Assembly: GCA_017998575.1 (NCBI GenBank)
Contig: JAGOCV010000013.1
Location: 1-23,928, forward strand
Length of the DNA: 23,928 bases
Reading direction: 5' to 3'
From: Burkholderiaceae bacterium
Lineage (GTDB): Bacteria; Pseudomonadota; Gammaproteobacteria; Burkholderiales; Burkholderiaceae
A model generated the notes under the pieces. That model worked only from the letters and a program-made list of their open reading frames with translations. It had not been told where the DNA came from and ran no database searches. The translations under genes and the position numbers were made by a program. Below, piece by piece: positions 16,506 through 23,642 of this stretch; positions within the stretch are counted from its first letter, which is position 1, and each line of letters starts with the position of its first letter.

Positions 16506-17207
16506 ATGCCGGCGCCGTTTCTGATGCCGATCGCGACCGCCACAGCCGCGCTGGCCTTGAGGGGCGACGTGCCGGCTGTCAAAGTCCGCGTTGCGAGACC
16601 ACGTGGGAGTCTTTACTGGGGCGGTGCGGGTCTCGATGGTCCCTACATCCGACCTCAGCTGGAGGCTTTTCAGGCCGCCGGGCTCAGGCATGTGCACACA
16701 GGACTCACAAACACGGCCAGTCAACATCTGGGCAAGAACATCGGAGCCCTTCTGGATGCAATGCGGTCAGGTGCCCTCATCCGGTTCGAAGATGAAGATG
16801 ATTGGACGATTGTCAGCGGCATGGATGGTCGCGCGCCACAGTTCAACCTGATCGGGTACTCGTACGGCTCGCTGCTCGCCGCGCAGACAGCAAATTCTTA
16901 TGCCCGAAAGGGCCACGTCGTTGATCACCTCGTGCTGATCGGATCGCCGATCGACATCACTTTCCTGGCCAGCCTTCAGGCGAATCGCTGTATCCGGAAA
17001 GTGATCGTCGTTGACCTGACTGAACACGGCGACCCCATTCATGCGGGCATCAGTCAGGTTGAATTGCTGCAGGCTGTGCCGCTCCTGAAGCGGCAGCAGG
17101 ACAGAGATCGGGGCGAGGGTCATTTCTACTATGCGCACGTTGTTCCCGACAGTCCGCGCCGTTGGAAGCAGCTGTCGGAACTCCTTGTCCGATCGGGGCT
17201 CGCATGA
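16506..17207 (+). CDS. Small alpha/beta-hydrolase, putative T6SS lipase-like effector
   Basis: Predicted serine hydrolase of 233 residues. QFNLIGYSYGSLLAAQ is a GxSxG nucleophile elbow (S119), preceded by a beta strand and followed by a helix. Candidate triad partners are D170 or D176 (VVDLTEHGDPIH) and H206 (GEGHFYYAH). The N terminus has a weak hydrophobic stretch (about residues 5-18) but no clear signal peptide. It is directly downstream of a PAAR gene and overlaps the first of two small membrane-protein genes by four bases. This order, carrier-effector-immunity, is typical of type VI cargo operons. It does not obviously match a Tle family I know; most of those are larger. Phospholipase activity and toxicity are inferences. 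Base composition (57-63% GC in two hand-counted lines) is below the neighbours. Confidence 0.72.
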   Translation: MPAPFLMPIATATAALALRGDVPAVKVRVARPRGSLYWGGAGLDGPYIRPQLEAFQAAGLRHVHTGLTNTASQHLGKNIGALLDAMRSGALIRFEDEDDWTIVSGMDGRAPQFNLIGYSYGSLLAAQTANSYARKGHVVDHLVLIGSPIDITFLASLQANRCIRKVIVVDLTEHGDPIHAGISQVELLQAVPLLKRQQDRDRGEGHFYYAHVVPDSPRRWKQLSELLVRSGLA

Positions 17208-17518
17208 CCCACCTGCCTGTACGCATCCTCTGTGCGCTCGTGGGCCTGCCCCAGATCATTGCCGGCATCGCACTGGCCATATACGCGATCTGGTTCGCCG
17301 ACCCACAACAAGCAGGCGTGGGCGCAGTGGTCGGCCACACGGCGGACGTCTTGCTCCTCTCGCTGCTGACCCAGATCTTCGCTGCCCTCCTATGGCTCTG
17401 CTGGCGCCGGCGGCCCGCCGAACGACGCTTGCTTCGCCAAACCTGGATGGCCTCGATGATCACGCTCGTCCTGCTGCTCGTGCTCATCGAACAGTTGCAA
17501 TACACGGGCGTGCGGTGA
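17204..17518 (+). CDS. Small membrane protein, putative immunity protein (copy 1)
   Basis: A 104-residue protein with about three hydrophobic helices: ILCALVGLPQIIAGIALAIYAIWFA, DVLLLSLLTQIFAALLWLCW and MASMITLVLLLVLIEQL, separated by a short loop and by a basic segment (RRRPAERRLLRQ). I recognise no family. Its place directly after a PAAR-linked hydrolase, with an ATGA overlap, and its membrane location suggest immunity against a lipase acting from the periplasm; this is inference. The ATG at 17204 is preferred over an in-frame start at 17162 inside the hydrolase gene because the duplicate downstream starts at the corresponding place. Confidence 0.7.
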   Translation: MTHLPVRILCALVGLPQIIAGIALAIYAIWFADPQQAGVGAVVGHTADVLLLSLLTQIFAALLWLCWRRRPAERRLLRQTWMASMITLVLLLVLIEQLQYTGVR

Positions 17519-17820
17519 CCGCACGCTTTCTCTGCGCACTCATCGATCTGCCACAGGTGATCGCCGGGGCCGCCCTCACCGTCTATGCAATCTGGTTCGC
17601 AGACGTGCGTCAGCACGGTGTCGGCGCCCTCGTCAGTCATTCCGCTGAAGTCGTGGCAATCTCCTTCCTGACCCATGCCTGCGCGGCCGCGCTCTGGCTC
17701 CTCTGGCGACACCGACGCGCTGAACGACGTCTGCTTGGTCGAACCTGGATGGCCTCGACATCGGCTCTCGTCGCTCTCTTCGTGGTGATCAGCCACTTCC
17801 GGTATGCAGGCGCTGGCTGA
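17515..17820 (+). CDS. Small membrane protein, tandem paralogue (copy 2)
   Basis: A 101-residue protein clearly homologous to the preceding gene: about 58 of 98 aligned residues are identical by my count, with shared blocks YAIWFAD, AERRLL and TWMAS. Helix number and order are the same. It begins at a GTG that overlaps the stop of copy 1 by four bases (GTGA). The most divergent parts are the second half of helix 2 and the C-terminal helix, which might reflect different binding specificity. It could be a second immunity gene kept after loss of its toxin, or protection against non-kin variants; the sequence does not decide. Confidence 0.7.
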   Translation: MTARFLCALIDLPQVIAGAALTVYAIWFADVRQHGVGALVSHSAEVVAISFLTHACAAALWLLWRHRRAERRLLGRTWMASTSALVALFVVISHFRYAGAG

Positions 17821-17851
17821 ATCGGGCGCAGACCGATCGATCGCCTATCCC

Positions 17852-17882
17852 TTGCCATAGCCCTCACGCGCGGCGCTACCAT
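17852..17882 (+). promoter_or_regulatory. Possible promoter of creB, giving a leaderless start
   Basis: TTGCCA (17852-17857) and TACCAT (17877-17882) are separated by 19 bases, longer than usual, so the -35 assignment is doubtful. TACCAT is followed by six bases and the creB ATG at 17889, which would place transcription start at the start codon. No purine-rich ribosome site is seen. Confidence 0.35.
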
Positions 17883-17888
17883 CGCCGG

Positions 17889-18659
17889 ATGAGCGCCAAG
17901 CCCCGCATCCTCCTGGTCGAAGACGAATCCGGCATCGCCGACACGCTGCAGTACGTGCTGGCCTCCGACGGCTTCACGCCCGTGTGGTGCGCCACCGGGC
18001 AGGAGGCGCTGGCCAGCTTCGCGGCGGAGCCACCGGCGCTGGCCATCCTCGACGTGGGCCTGCCCGACATCAACGGCTTCGCGCTGTTCAAGCAGCTGCA
18101 GGCGCTGCCCGGCGGCGAGCAGGTGCCCATGCTGTTCCTCACCGCGCGCAGCGACGAGATCGACCGCGTGGTGGGGCTGGAGCTGGGCGCCGACGACTAC
18201 ATCGCCAAGCCGTTCTCGCCGCGCGAGCTGGTGGCGCGCGTGCGCACCATCCTGCGCCGCAGCGCGCGGCCCGCGCCCACGGCATCGGCATCGGCATCGG
18301 CCGCCCCCGGCACGGCAGCGCCCGCCGTCGCCGTCGGCACGCTCTCGCATGGCCCCTTCGTGGTGGACGACGAGCGCCGCCGCATCCGCTACTACGGCCA
18401 GCCGCTCGAACTCTCGCGCTACGAATACGGCTTGCTGCGCCTGCTGGTGCGCCGGCCCGGCCGCGTGTTCACGCGCGACGAGCTGCTCGACCAGGTGTGG
18501 GACGACGCCAGCGCCAGCCTCGACCGCACGGTGGACGCGCACGTGAAGACGCTGCGCGCCAAGCTCAAGGCCGTGGCGCCCGGCGTGGAGCCCATCCGCA
18601 CGCTGCGCGGCACGGGCTACGCGCTGGAAGAAGACCTGCCCGCGCAGCCCGGGTCATGA
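17889..18659 (+). CDS. creB: Two-component response regulator CreB (OmpR family)
   Basis: DNA-binding response regulator of 256 residues. The receiver domain has the acidic pair E11/D12, phospho-acceptor D55 (ILDVGLPD), T85 and K107 (IAKPF). A 30-residue Ala/Pro/Ser linker (ARPAPTASASASAAPGTAAP) joins it to the winged-helix output domain (LELSRYEYGLLRLLVRRPGRVFTRDELLDQVWDDASASLDRTVDAHVKTLRAKL). The sequence resembles CreB of E. coli and beta-proteobacterial orthologues, and the kinase next to it is CreC-like. In enterobacteria CreBC answers to carbon source and activates creD and other genes; no creD follows here. Confidence 0.9.
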   Translation: MSAKPRILLVEDESGIADTLQYVLASDGFTPVWCATGQEALASFAAEPPALAILDVGLPDINGFALFKQLQALPGGEQVPMLFLTARSDEIDRVVGLELGADDYIAKPFSPRELVARVRTILRRSARPAPTASASASAAPGTAAPAVAVGTLSHGPFVVDDERRRIRYYGQPLELSRYEYGLLRLLVRRPGRVFTRDELLDQVWDDASASLDRTVDAHVKTLRAKLKAVAPGVEPIRTLRGTGYALEEDLPAQPGS

Positions 18660-18677
18660 GTACCCGGGGGCGACTCG

Positions 18678-18781
18678 CCGAACGCGCCGGCCGAAAGACG
18701 GCCCGGCCCGGCCGAGCCGGGCTCATGCTCGAGCACTCCCCCGGGGGGCAGCGACCCACACGCAGCGGGGGCGCGTGGGGG
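18678..18781 (-). repeat. Dispersed GC-rich repeat, copy C (creB-creC gap)
   Basis: About 104 bases filling nearly the whole gap between creB and creC. Read on the minus strand it matches copy A from CCCCCACGC to GCGTTCGG with the same length and order of blocks. It ends two bases before the creC start codon, so the GTGGGGG at its edge supplies the only purine-rich sequence in ribosome-site position for creC. Confidence 0.8.
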
Positions 18782-18783
18782 CC

Positions 18784-20241
18784 ATGAGATCACGAGTCCT
18801 TGTCGCCATCCTGCTGATCTTCGCGATCGGCATCGGCTTCGTCGTCTACCGGCTGATGCAGGACATCGACCCGCGCTACCGCGAGTCGGCCGAAGAATCG
18901 CTGGTGGAGACCTCTCACCTGCTGGCCACGCTGGTCGAGCAGGACATGGACCCCTACGACGGCAGCATCGACACCCCGCGCCTGGCCGCCCTGATGCGCG
19001 GCGTGTACGCGCGGCCTTTCGAGGCGCAGATCTTCAGCCTGCACAAGACGCGCGTGGAGCTGCGCGTGTACGTCACCGACGACCGCGGCTACGTGGTGTA
19101 CGACTCCACCGGGCGCGACGTGGACGCCGACTACTCGGGCTGGCGCGACGTCTACCAGACGCTTCGCGGCCAGTACGGCGCGCGCACCACGCGCGATGTG
19201 GAAAGCGACGCCAACACCGCCGTCATGTATGTGGGCGCGCCCATCCTGCAGGGCGGCCGCATCGCCGGCGTGGTCAGCGTGGGCAAGCCGGTGCAGAGCT
19301 TCGGCCAGTTCGCCGCCGCCGCGCGCGAGAACGCGCTGCGTGTGGGCGGCCTCTCGGCCGCGGCCGTGATCGGCCTGGCGCTCATCGCCTCGCTGTGGCT
19401 GGTGCGGCCGTTCGGCTTCATCACCGACTACGTGCGCTGGGTCTGGCAGCAGCGCACGCTCAACCCGCTGCGCCACCTGCGCCGGCTGGCCGACCAGCTG
19501 CGCGGCGTGGGCGCCGAGCTGCGCGACGCCATGGCCGGCCGCAACTACGTGGCCGACTACGTGCAGACGCTCACGCACGAGGTCAAGAGCCCGCTGTCGG
19601 CCATCCGCGGCGCGGCCGAGTTGCTGCAGGAGCCCGAGGCCGAATCGATGAGCCCGGCGCAGCGCGAGAAGTTCCTGGGCAACATCCTGCGCGAGACGCA
19701 GCGCATCCAGGAGACGGTGGACCGCATGATGGAGCTCACCGCGCTCGAATCCCAGCGCACGCTCGCGCGCATCGAGCCGGTGCCGCTGGCCGCGCTGGTG
19801 GAAGACGTGGCCGAGAGCAGCCGCGTGGCCGCCGCGCCGCGCGGCATCACGGTGCAGGTGCAGGTGGATGCGCACGGCAGCACCGAGGGCGACCCGTTCC
19901 TGCTGCGCCGCGCGGTGGCCAACCTGGTGGACAACGCCATCGACTTCTCGCCCGATGGCGGCGCGGTGCGCATCACGCTCGAAGGCGCGGGCCGCCGCGC
20001 GCGCATCCGCGTGCGCGACCACGGCCCGGGTATCCCGGCCTACGCCGAGGGCCAGGTGTTCGAGAAGTTCTATTCGCTCGCGCGCCCCTCCAGCCGCAAG
20101 AAGAGCACCGGCCTGGGCCTGGCCTTCGTGCGCGAGATCGCCGAGCTGCACCACGGCCGCATCGAGCTGGCCAACGCACCCGACGGGCCCGGCGCGCTGG
20201 CCACGCTCACGCTGCCACGCGAGCCCAACCGCAATCTGTAG
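18784..20241 (+). CDS. creC: Two-component sensor histidine kinase CreC
   Basis: Membrane sensor kinase of 485 residues. A first helix (VLVAILLIFAIGIGFVVYRLM, about 5-25), a periplasmic sensor region of about 160 residues, and a second helix (SAAAVIGLALIASLWLV) are followed by a linker and the HisKA domain with H265 (LTHEVKSPLSAIRG). The ATPase domain has the N box (NLVDNAIDFS), G1 (RDHGPGIP), F box (FEKFYS) and G2 (STGLGLAFV). The sequence is CreC-like throughout, including FSLHKTRVELRVYVTDDRGYVVYDS in the sensor region. The ATG at 18784 is used; a GTG at 18775 in frame would lie in the upstream repeat. The gene is separated from creB only by that repeat, so the two are probably one operon. 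Confidence 0.92.
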   Translation: MRSRVLVAILLIFAIGIGFVVYRLMQDIDPRYRESAEESLVETSHLLATLVEQDMDPYDGSIDTPRLAALMRGVYARPFEAQIFSLHKTRVELRVYVTDDRGYVVYDSTGRDVDADYSGWRDVYQTLRGQYGARTTRDVESDANTAVMYVGAPILQGGRIAGVVSVGKPVQSFGQFAAAARENALRVGGLSAAAVIGLALIASLWLVRPFGFITDYVRWVWQQRTLNPLRHLRRLADQLRGVGAELRDAMAGRNYVADYVQTLTHEVKSPLSAIRGAAELLQEPEAESMSPAQREKFLGNILRETQRIQETVDRMMELTALESQRTLARIEPVPLAALVEDVAESSRVAAAPRGITVQVQVDAHGSTEGDPFLLRRAVANLVDNAIDFSPDGGAVRITLEGAGRRARIRVRDHGPGIPAYAEGQVFEKFYSLARPSSRKKSTGLGLAFVREIAELHHGRIELANAPDGPGALATLTLPREPNRNL

Positions 20242-20250
20242 CGCACGGGT

Positions 20251-20267
20251 CGCCGTGCATCACGGCG
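20251..20267. terminator. Short perfect hairpin between convergent creC and Bug gene
   Basis: CGCCGTG and CACGGCG form seven perfect pairs around a CAT loop, in the 33-base gap between two converging genes. There is no T-run on either side, so it is at best a weak or Rho-assisted bidirectional terminator. Confidence 0.35.
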
Positions 20268-20274
20268 CGGCGTG

Positions 20275-21291
20275 TCACTCGGTTTCGATCTTGCGTTCGG
20301 CCACCACGCGACGCATGGCCTGGATGTCGGCCTCGACGCGCGCACGGAATTCGGCCGGCGTGCCCACCTGCGGCGAGCCGCCCCAGCCCGCGAGTTTTTC
20401 GCGCACCTCCGGCAGCTCGACCACGGCTTTGAGTTCGCGGTTGAGCCGGGCCACCAGCGCGGGCGGCGTCGCGGCGGGCGCTGCGATGCCGAGCCAGGAT
20501 TCGTAGACGACGTTGGGATAGCTGTCCGCCACGCTCGGCACGCCGGGCAGGTTGCTGGCGCCGCGCGGCGCGGTCACCGCCAGCACGCGCACGCGGCCGT
20601 CCTTGAGCAGCGGCGTGGTGTTGGTCATGGTGTCGATCATCACGTCCACGCGGCCGGCCAGCAGTTCCACGGTCGGCGCCGTGCCGCCGCGGAAGGGCAC
20701 GTGCCGGGCCACGCCGCCGCTCTCCGCCATCAGCCACTCGCCCACCAGGTGCATCGCCGTGCCCACGCCGACGGATGTGTAGGTGTACTTGTCGGGCTCG
20801 GTGCGCGTGGCCTGGATGAAGTCGCGGAACGTCCTGAACTGCGACTCGGGGCGCACCGCCAGCGACAGCGGGTAGGTGGTGATGGTGCCGATCCAGGCGA
20901 AGTCGTTGACTGGGTGGAACGGCAACACCTTCTTCATGGCGGCATTGGTGGCATGGCCGCTGGTCATCAGCACCAGGGTGTAGCCATCGGGGGCCGCCTT
21001 GGCCGCAGCTTCGGAGGCGATGTTGCCGCCGGCGCCCGGTCGGTTGTCCACCACCACGCTCTGCCCCAGCCGGTCGCCCAGCGACTTGGCGACCAGGCGC
21101 GCGACCATGTCGCTGCCGCCACCGGCCGCGAAGCCGAGCAGCAGGCGGATCGGCTTGTTGGGATAGGCCTCCTGGGCGTGTGCCGGCACCACGGCGGCGA
21201 CGCCCAGCAGGGCCGCGCCGGCAGCGCATGCCAGGCGCGCGGCCTGGCGGTGCCACATGCGGCGGGAGATGGGGTTCATGTTCATGCTCAT
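20275..21291 (-). CDS. Bug-family tripartite tricarboxylate transporter substrate-binding protein
   Basis: Periplasmic solute-binding protein of 338 residues (TctC/Bug family). The start at 21291 is fixed by AGGAGA five bases upstream. A signal peptide follows (ISRRMWHRQAARLACAAGAALLGVAAVVPAHAQ), with an AHA cleavage site. The mature part shows the family landmarks: YPNKPIRLLLGFAAGGGSDMVARLVA, VVDNRPGAGGNIASEAAAKAAPDGYTL, VPFRGGTAPTVELLAGRVDVMIDT and GVPSVADSYP. No TctA or TctB membrane gene is nearby, as is common for the many orphan Bug genes of Bordetella and Comamonadaceae. It is downstream of the FAA-hydrolase gene on the same strand and probably co-transcribed, so its ligand may be a carboxylated substrate of that pathway. 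Confidence 0.94.
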   Translation of the reverse strand: MSMNMNPISRRMWHRQAARLACAAGAALLGVAAVVPAHAQEAYPNKPIRLLLGFAAGGGSDMVARLVAKSLGDRLGQSVVVDNRPGAGGNIASEAAAKAAPDGYTLVLMTSGHATNAAMKKVLPFHPVNDFAWIGTITTYPLSLAVRPESQFRTFRDFIQATRTEPDKYTYTSVGVGTAMHLVGEWLMAESGGVARHVPFRGGTAPTVELLAGRVDVMIDTMTNTTPLLKDGRVRVLAVTAPRGASNLPGVPSVADSYPNVVYESWLGIAAPAATPPALVARLNRELKAVVELPEVREKLAGWGGSPQVGTPAEFRARVEADIQAMRRVVAERKIETE

Positions 21292-21313
21292 TTTTGTCTC
21301 CTGTCGGTTGGAT

Positions 21314-21333
21314 GGGACGGCCAAGCCCGTCCC
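21314..21333 (-). other. Intergenic hairpin between FAA-hydrolase and Bug genes
   Basis: GGGACGG and CCGTCCC, seven perfect pairs around a six-base loop, in the 45-base gap of an apparent two-gene transcript. It has no T-run and ends about 10 bases before the Bug ribosome site. It could stabilise or attenuate part of the message; this is a guess from position. Confidence 0.4.
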
Positions 21334-21336
21334 TGC

Positions 21337-22185
21337 TTACTCGTCGCGGATGCCGTTGCGCAGCACGCCGATGGCGTCCACCTCGATCTCCACCACGTCG
21401 CCGGGCTTCATGAAGACCTGCGGGTTGCGCTTGTTGCCCACGCCGCCCGGCGTGCCGGTGACGATGACGTCGCCCGGCGCCAGCGGCGTGAAGGCCGAGA
21501 TGTAGGCGATCTGGCGCGGGATGCCGTGGATCATCATGTCGGTGGTGGCGCGCTGCATTTCCTGGCCATTGAGGCGCGTGACGAGCGTCATGCGCTGGCC
21601 CGGGGCGATCTCGTCGGCCGTGACCATCCAGGGCCCGAACGCGCCGGTGCGGAAAAAGTTCTTGCCGGCCGTCCACTGGCTGGTGCTCACCTGCCAGTCG
21701 CGGATGCTGCCCTCGTTGTAGCAGGCGTAGCCGGCGATGTGGCTCCAGGCATCGGCCTCGCTGATGCGCCGCCCGCCCCGGCCGATCACCACGGCGATTT
21801 CGCCTTCGTAATCCAGCCGGTGCGACTCGGCCGGACGCACGATGTCCTGGCCATGGCCTACCTGCGATTCGGGCACGCGCAGGAACATGGTGGGGTTCTC
21901 GGTGATCTCGCGGCCGGTCTCGCGCACGTGTTCGCCGTAGTTCAGCCCGATGCAGACGATCTTGCCGGGATTGGGGATGACCGGCAGCAGCGTGAGCGCC
22001 GCGAGGTCGAGCGTGGGCGCGTGCGTTTCGGCGGCGTGCGCGGCAGCCTGCAGCAGGTCGCCGGCGATCAGCGATTTCAGGTCGGGCGCGCGGTCGCCCA
22101 GGAGCGGGCCCAGATCAAGCACACGGTCGCCGTTCACGACGCCGTACGAATCCTTCCCGCCATGGTTGAAGCTGATGAGTCTCAC
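21337..22185 (-). CDS. Fumarylacetoacetate hydrolase-family protein
   Basis: Cytosolic enzyme of 282 residues in the FAA-hydrolase superfamily, whose members hydrolyse, decarboxylate or isomerise 2-oxo acids in aromatic catabolism. The catalytic half begins at PGKIVCIGLNYGEHVRETGRE. The metal ligands sit in SHRLDYEGEIAVVIGRGGR (E-x-E) and in the following conserved part (FFRTGAFGPWMVTADEI). IVTGTPGGVGNKRNPQVFMKPGDVVEIEVDAIGVLRN is the usual C-terminal region. Translation starts at a GTG about 21 bases after the predicted transcription start; the ribosome site is weak. It is divergent from the VOC-IclR genes and shares a palindrome-centred promoter region with them. The exact reaction cannot be told. 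Confidence 0.92.
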   Translation of the reverse strand: MRLISFNHGGKDSYGVVNGDRVLDLGPLLGDRAPDLKSLIAGDLLQAAAHAAETHAPTLDLAALTLLPVIPNPGKIVCIGLNYGEHVRETGREITENPTMFLRVPESQVGHGQDIVRPAESHRLDYEGEIAVVIGRGGRRISEADAWSHIAGYACYNEGSIRDWQVSTSQWTAGKNFFRTGAFGPWMVTADEIAPGQRMTLVTRLNGQEMQRATTDMMIHGIPRQIAYISAFTPLAPGDVIVTGTPGGVGNKRNPQVFMKPGDVVEIEVDAIGVLRNGIRDE

Positions 22186-22212
22186 GTGATGTCCAGTTCT
22201 GTTGACGGGCGA

Positions 22213-22256
22213 AATGTATCAGCTAATTTGCACAATGTGCAAATAACTCATAAAAT
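22213..22256. promoter_or_regulatory. Back-to-back promoters of FAA-hydrolase and VOC genes
   Basis: Rightward: TTGCAC (22229-22234), 16 bases, TAAAAT (22251-22256). Leftward: TTGCAC (22242-22237), 18 bases, TACATT (22218-22213). Both -35 boxes are the two halves of one palindrome, so the promoters overlap and would be controlled together. The -35 boxes match the consensus at only three positions. Confidence 0.55.
22226..22244. promoter_or_regulatory. 19-bp perfect palindrome, probable IclR-type operator
   Basis: ATTTGCACA, a central A, then TGTGCAAAT: nine perfect pairs around one base. It is an island of A+T in a GC-rich genome and lies in the only sizeable gap of the gene cluster that contains an IclR-type regulator. 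IclR proteins bind short dyads of this kind, so that regulator is the obvious candidate. Confidence 0.7.
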
Positions 22257-22296
22257 CAACGCTATTACAAAGCGACCAAACCAAGGGTTTTCCAGC

Positions 22297-22854
22297 ATGA
22301 CCAAGCGCAAGGGTTTGACCTTCAGCCACATGGGGTTCTATGTGCACGACCTCGAGCGCATGGCGGGCTTCTATGCCGACGTGCTGGACTTCACCGTCAC
22401 CGACCGTGGCCACCTGCCCACCCCGCAGGGCCGTGTCGAGCTGGTGTTCCTCAGCCGGGACCCGGAACACCATCACCAGATCGTGCTGGCGTCGGGCCGG
22501 CCCGAGACGCTGGCCTTCAACGTCATCAACCAGATCTCGCTCATGGCCGATTCGCTGCAGACGCTGCAGGAATTCCATGGCCGCCTCCAGCAGGCACCGG
22601 TCAGCGACATCCAGCCCGTCACGCACGGCAACGCGGTGTCGATCTACTTCCGCGATCCGGAACTCAACCGCATCGAGCTGTATGTCGATCTGCCCTGGTA
22701 TGTCTCGCAGCCGGCGCGCGTGCCGCTGCCCATCGAGTTGCCGCACGACGAGCTGATGGCCTGGGCCGAGCAGCACGCGCGCACCCTGCCGGGCTTCCGC
22801 CCGCGCGAGGCCTGGCAGGCCGACATGGCGCGGCGCATGGGCATCGGGGCGTGA
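22297..22854 (+). CDS. VOC-family protein, extradiol-dioxygenase-like
   Basis: Protein of 185 residues in the vicinal-oxygen-chelate superfamily (glyoxalase / catechol 2,3-dioxygenase fold). FSHMGFYVHDLERMAGFYADVLDFTVTDRG opens the first beta-alpha-beta-beta-beta unit with a likely metal histidine (H11). DPEHHHQIVLASGR and the C-terminal DPELNRIELYVDLPWYV supply a second histidine and the glutamate. One domain is present, so it would act as a dimer. The tail RARTLPGFRPREAW-like segment (AEQHARTLPGFRPREAWQADMARRMG) is seen in ring-cleavage-associated VOC proteins, I believe. It is followed one base later by the IclR gene. Dioxygenase, isomerase or lyase activity are all possible. Confidence 0.85.
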   Translation: MTKRKGLTFSHMGFYVHDLERMAGFYADVLDFTVTDRGHLPTPQGRVELVFLSRDPEHHHQIVLASGRPETLAFNVINQISLMADSLQTLQEFHGRLQQAPVSDIQPVTHGNAVSIYFRDPELNRIELYVDLPWYVSQPARVPLPIELPHDELMAWAEQHARTLPGFRPREAWQADMARRMGIGA

Positions 22855-22855
22855 G

Positions 22856-23620
22856 ATGGCCGAGCCTGCTGCCTCCAGCCTGGCGCGCATGCTGGCCCTG
22901 CTCGATGCATTCACGCCCGACAAATTCGTCTGGGACGTCGAAGACCTGGCCGCGCGCTTCGGCTACACCTCCGCATCCACCTACCGCTACGTCAAGGAGC
23001 TGTGCAAGGCAGGCCTGCTGGTGCGCCTGCCGCGTGGCCTCTACGTCATCGGCGCGCGGGTGGTCGAGCTCGAATCGCTGATCCGCGAAACCGATCCCAT
23101 CACCCGCGCCGGCCTGCCGTTGCTGCACGAGCTGGCACGTGAAACCGGATGCCATGCGCTACTGTCCAACGTCTACGGCGACCACCTGCTCAACGTCGCC
23201 CACGAGCCGGGTCTCGAGCCGCTGGAGCTGACCTACCTGCGCGGACGCAGCCTGCCCTGGTTCAAGGGCGCGCCCTCGCGCTCCGTGCTGGCGTTCTGGC
23301 CGCGCGCACGCGTGCGCCAGCTGTTCGACGACGTGTTCGCCGGCCAGGCCAGCGAAGAACGCTGGGCCGCCACGTGGGCCGAACTGAGGGCGGTCCGCAA
23401 GCGCGGGTACTGCGTGAGCCAGGCCGAACTCGATCCGGGTGTGGTGGGCTTCGGCGCCCCCGTGCTGCTCGAAGCCGAGGTGATCGGCAGCCTGTCGCTG
23501 GTCTGCTCCACCGCACGGGCCGGGCTGCTCAACCCCGAGGCCGTCGGCGCCAAGCTCCAGGCCTGCGCCGCCGCGATGGCGCAGCGCGTCCTGTCGCTCC
23601 AGCCCGCGGCCACTTCCTGA
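22856..23620 (+). CDS. IclR-family transcriptional regulator
   Basis: Regulator of 254 residues with the two-domain IclR build. The N-terminal winged helix spans about 8-70 (DLAARFGYTSASTYRYVKELCKAGLLVRLPRGLYVIGARVVEL). The effector-binding domain follows (TDPITRAGLPLLHELARETGCHALLSNVYGDHLLNV...RGRSLPWFKGAPSRSVLAFWPRARVRQLF...VRKRGYCVSQAELDPGVVGFGAPVLLEAEVIGSLSLVC). It starts one base after the VOC stop and is in the same transcript, so it probably regulates its own expression through the 19-bp palindrome upstream of the VOC gene. Ligands of the family are often aromatic acids or their ring-cleavage products. Confidence 0.92.
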   Translation: MAEPAASSLARMLALLDAFTPDKFVWDVEDLAARFGYTSASTYRYVKELCKAGLLVRLPRGLYVIGARVVELESLIRETDPITRAGLPLLHELARETGCHALLSNVYGDHLLNVAHEPGLEPLELTYLRGRSLPWFKGAPSRSVLAFWPRARVRQLFDDVFAGQASEERWAATWAELRAVRKRGYCVSQAELDPGVVGFGAPVLLEAEVIGSLSLVCSTARAGLLNPEAVGAKLQACAAAMAQRVLSLQPAATS

Positions 23621-23642
23621 CCCCCTGCAGAAACATCACGCC

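Noticed and set aside
17162..17203. Upstream ATG for the first immunity-like gene
   Set aside because: It would add 14 residues inside the hydrolase gene that have no counterpart in the duplicate copy; the ATGA overlap at 17204 fits better.
18290..18303. GGCATC tandem units in the creB linker as a microsatellite of interest
   Set aside because: Only about three units, coding for an Ala/Ser linker of ordinary kind.
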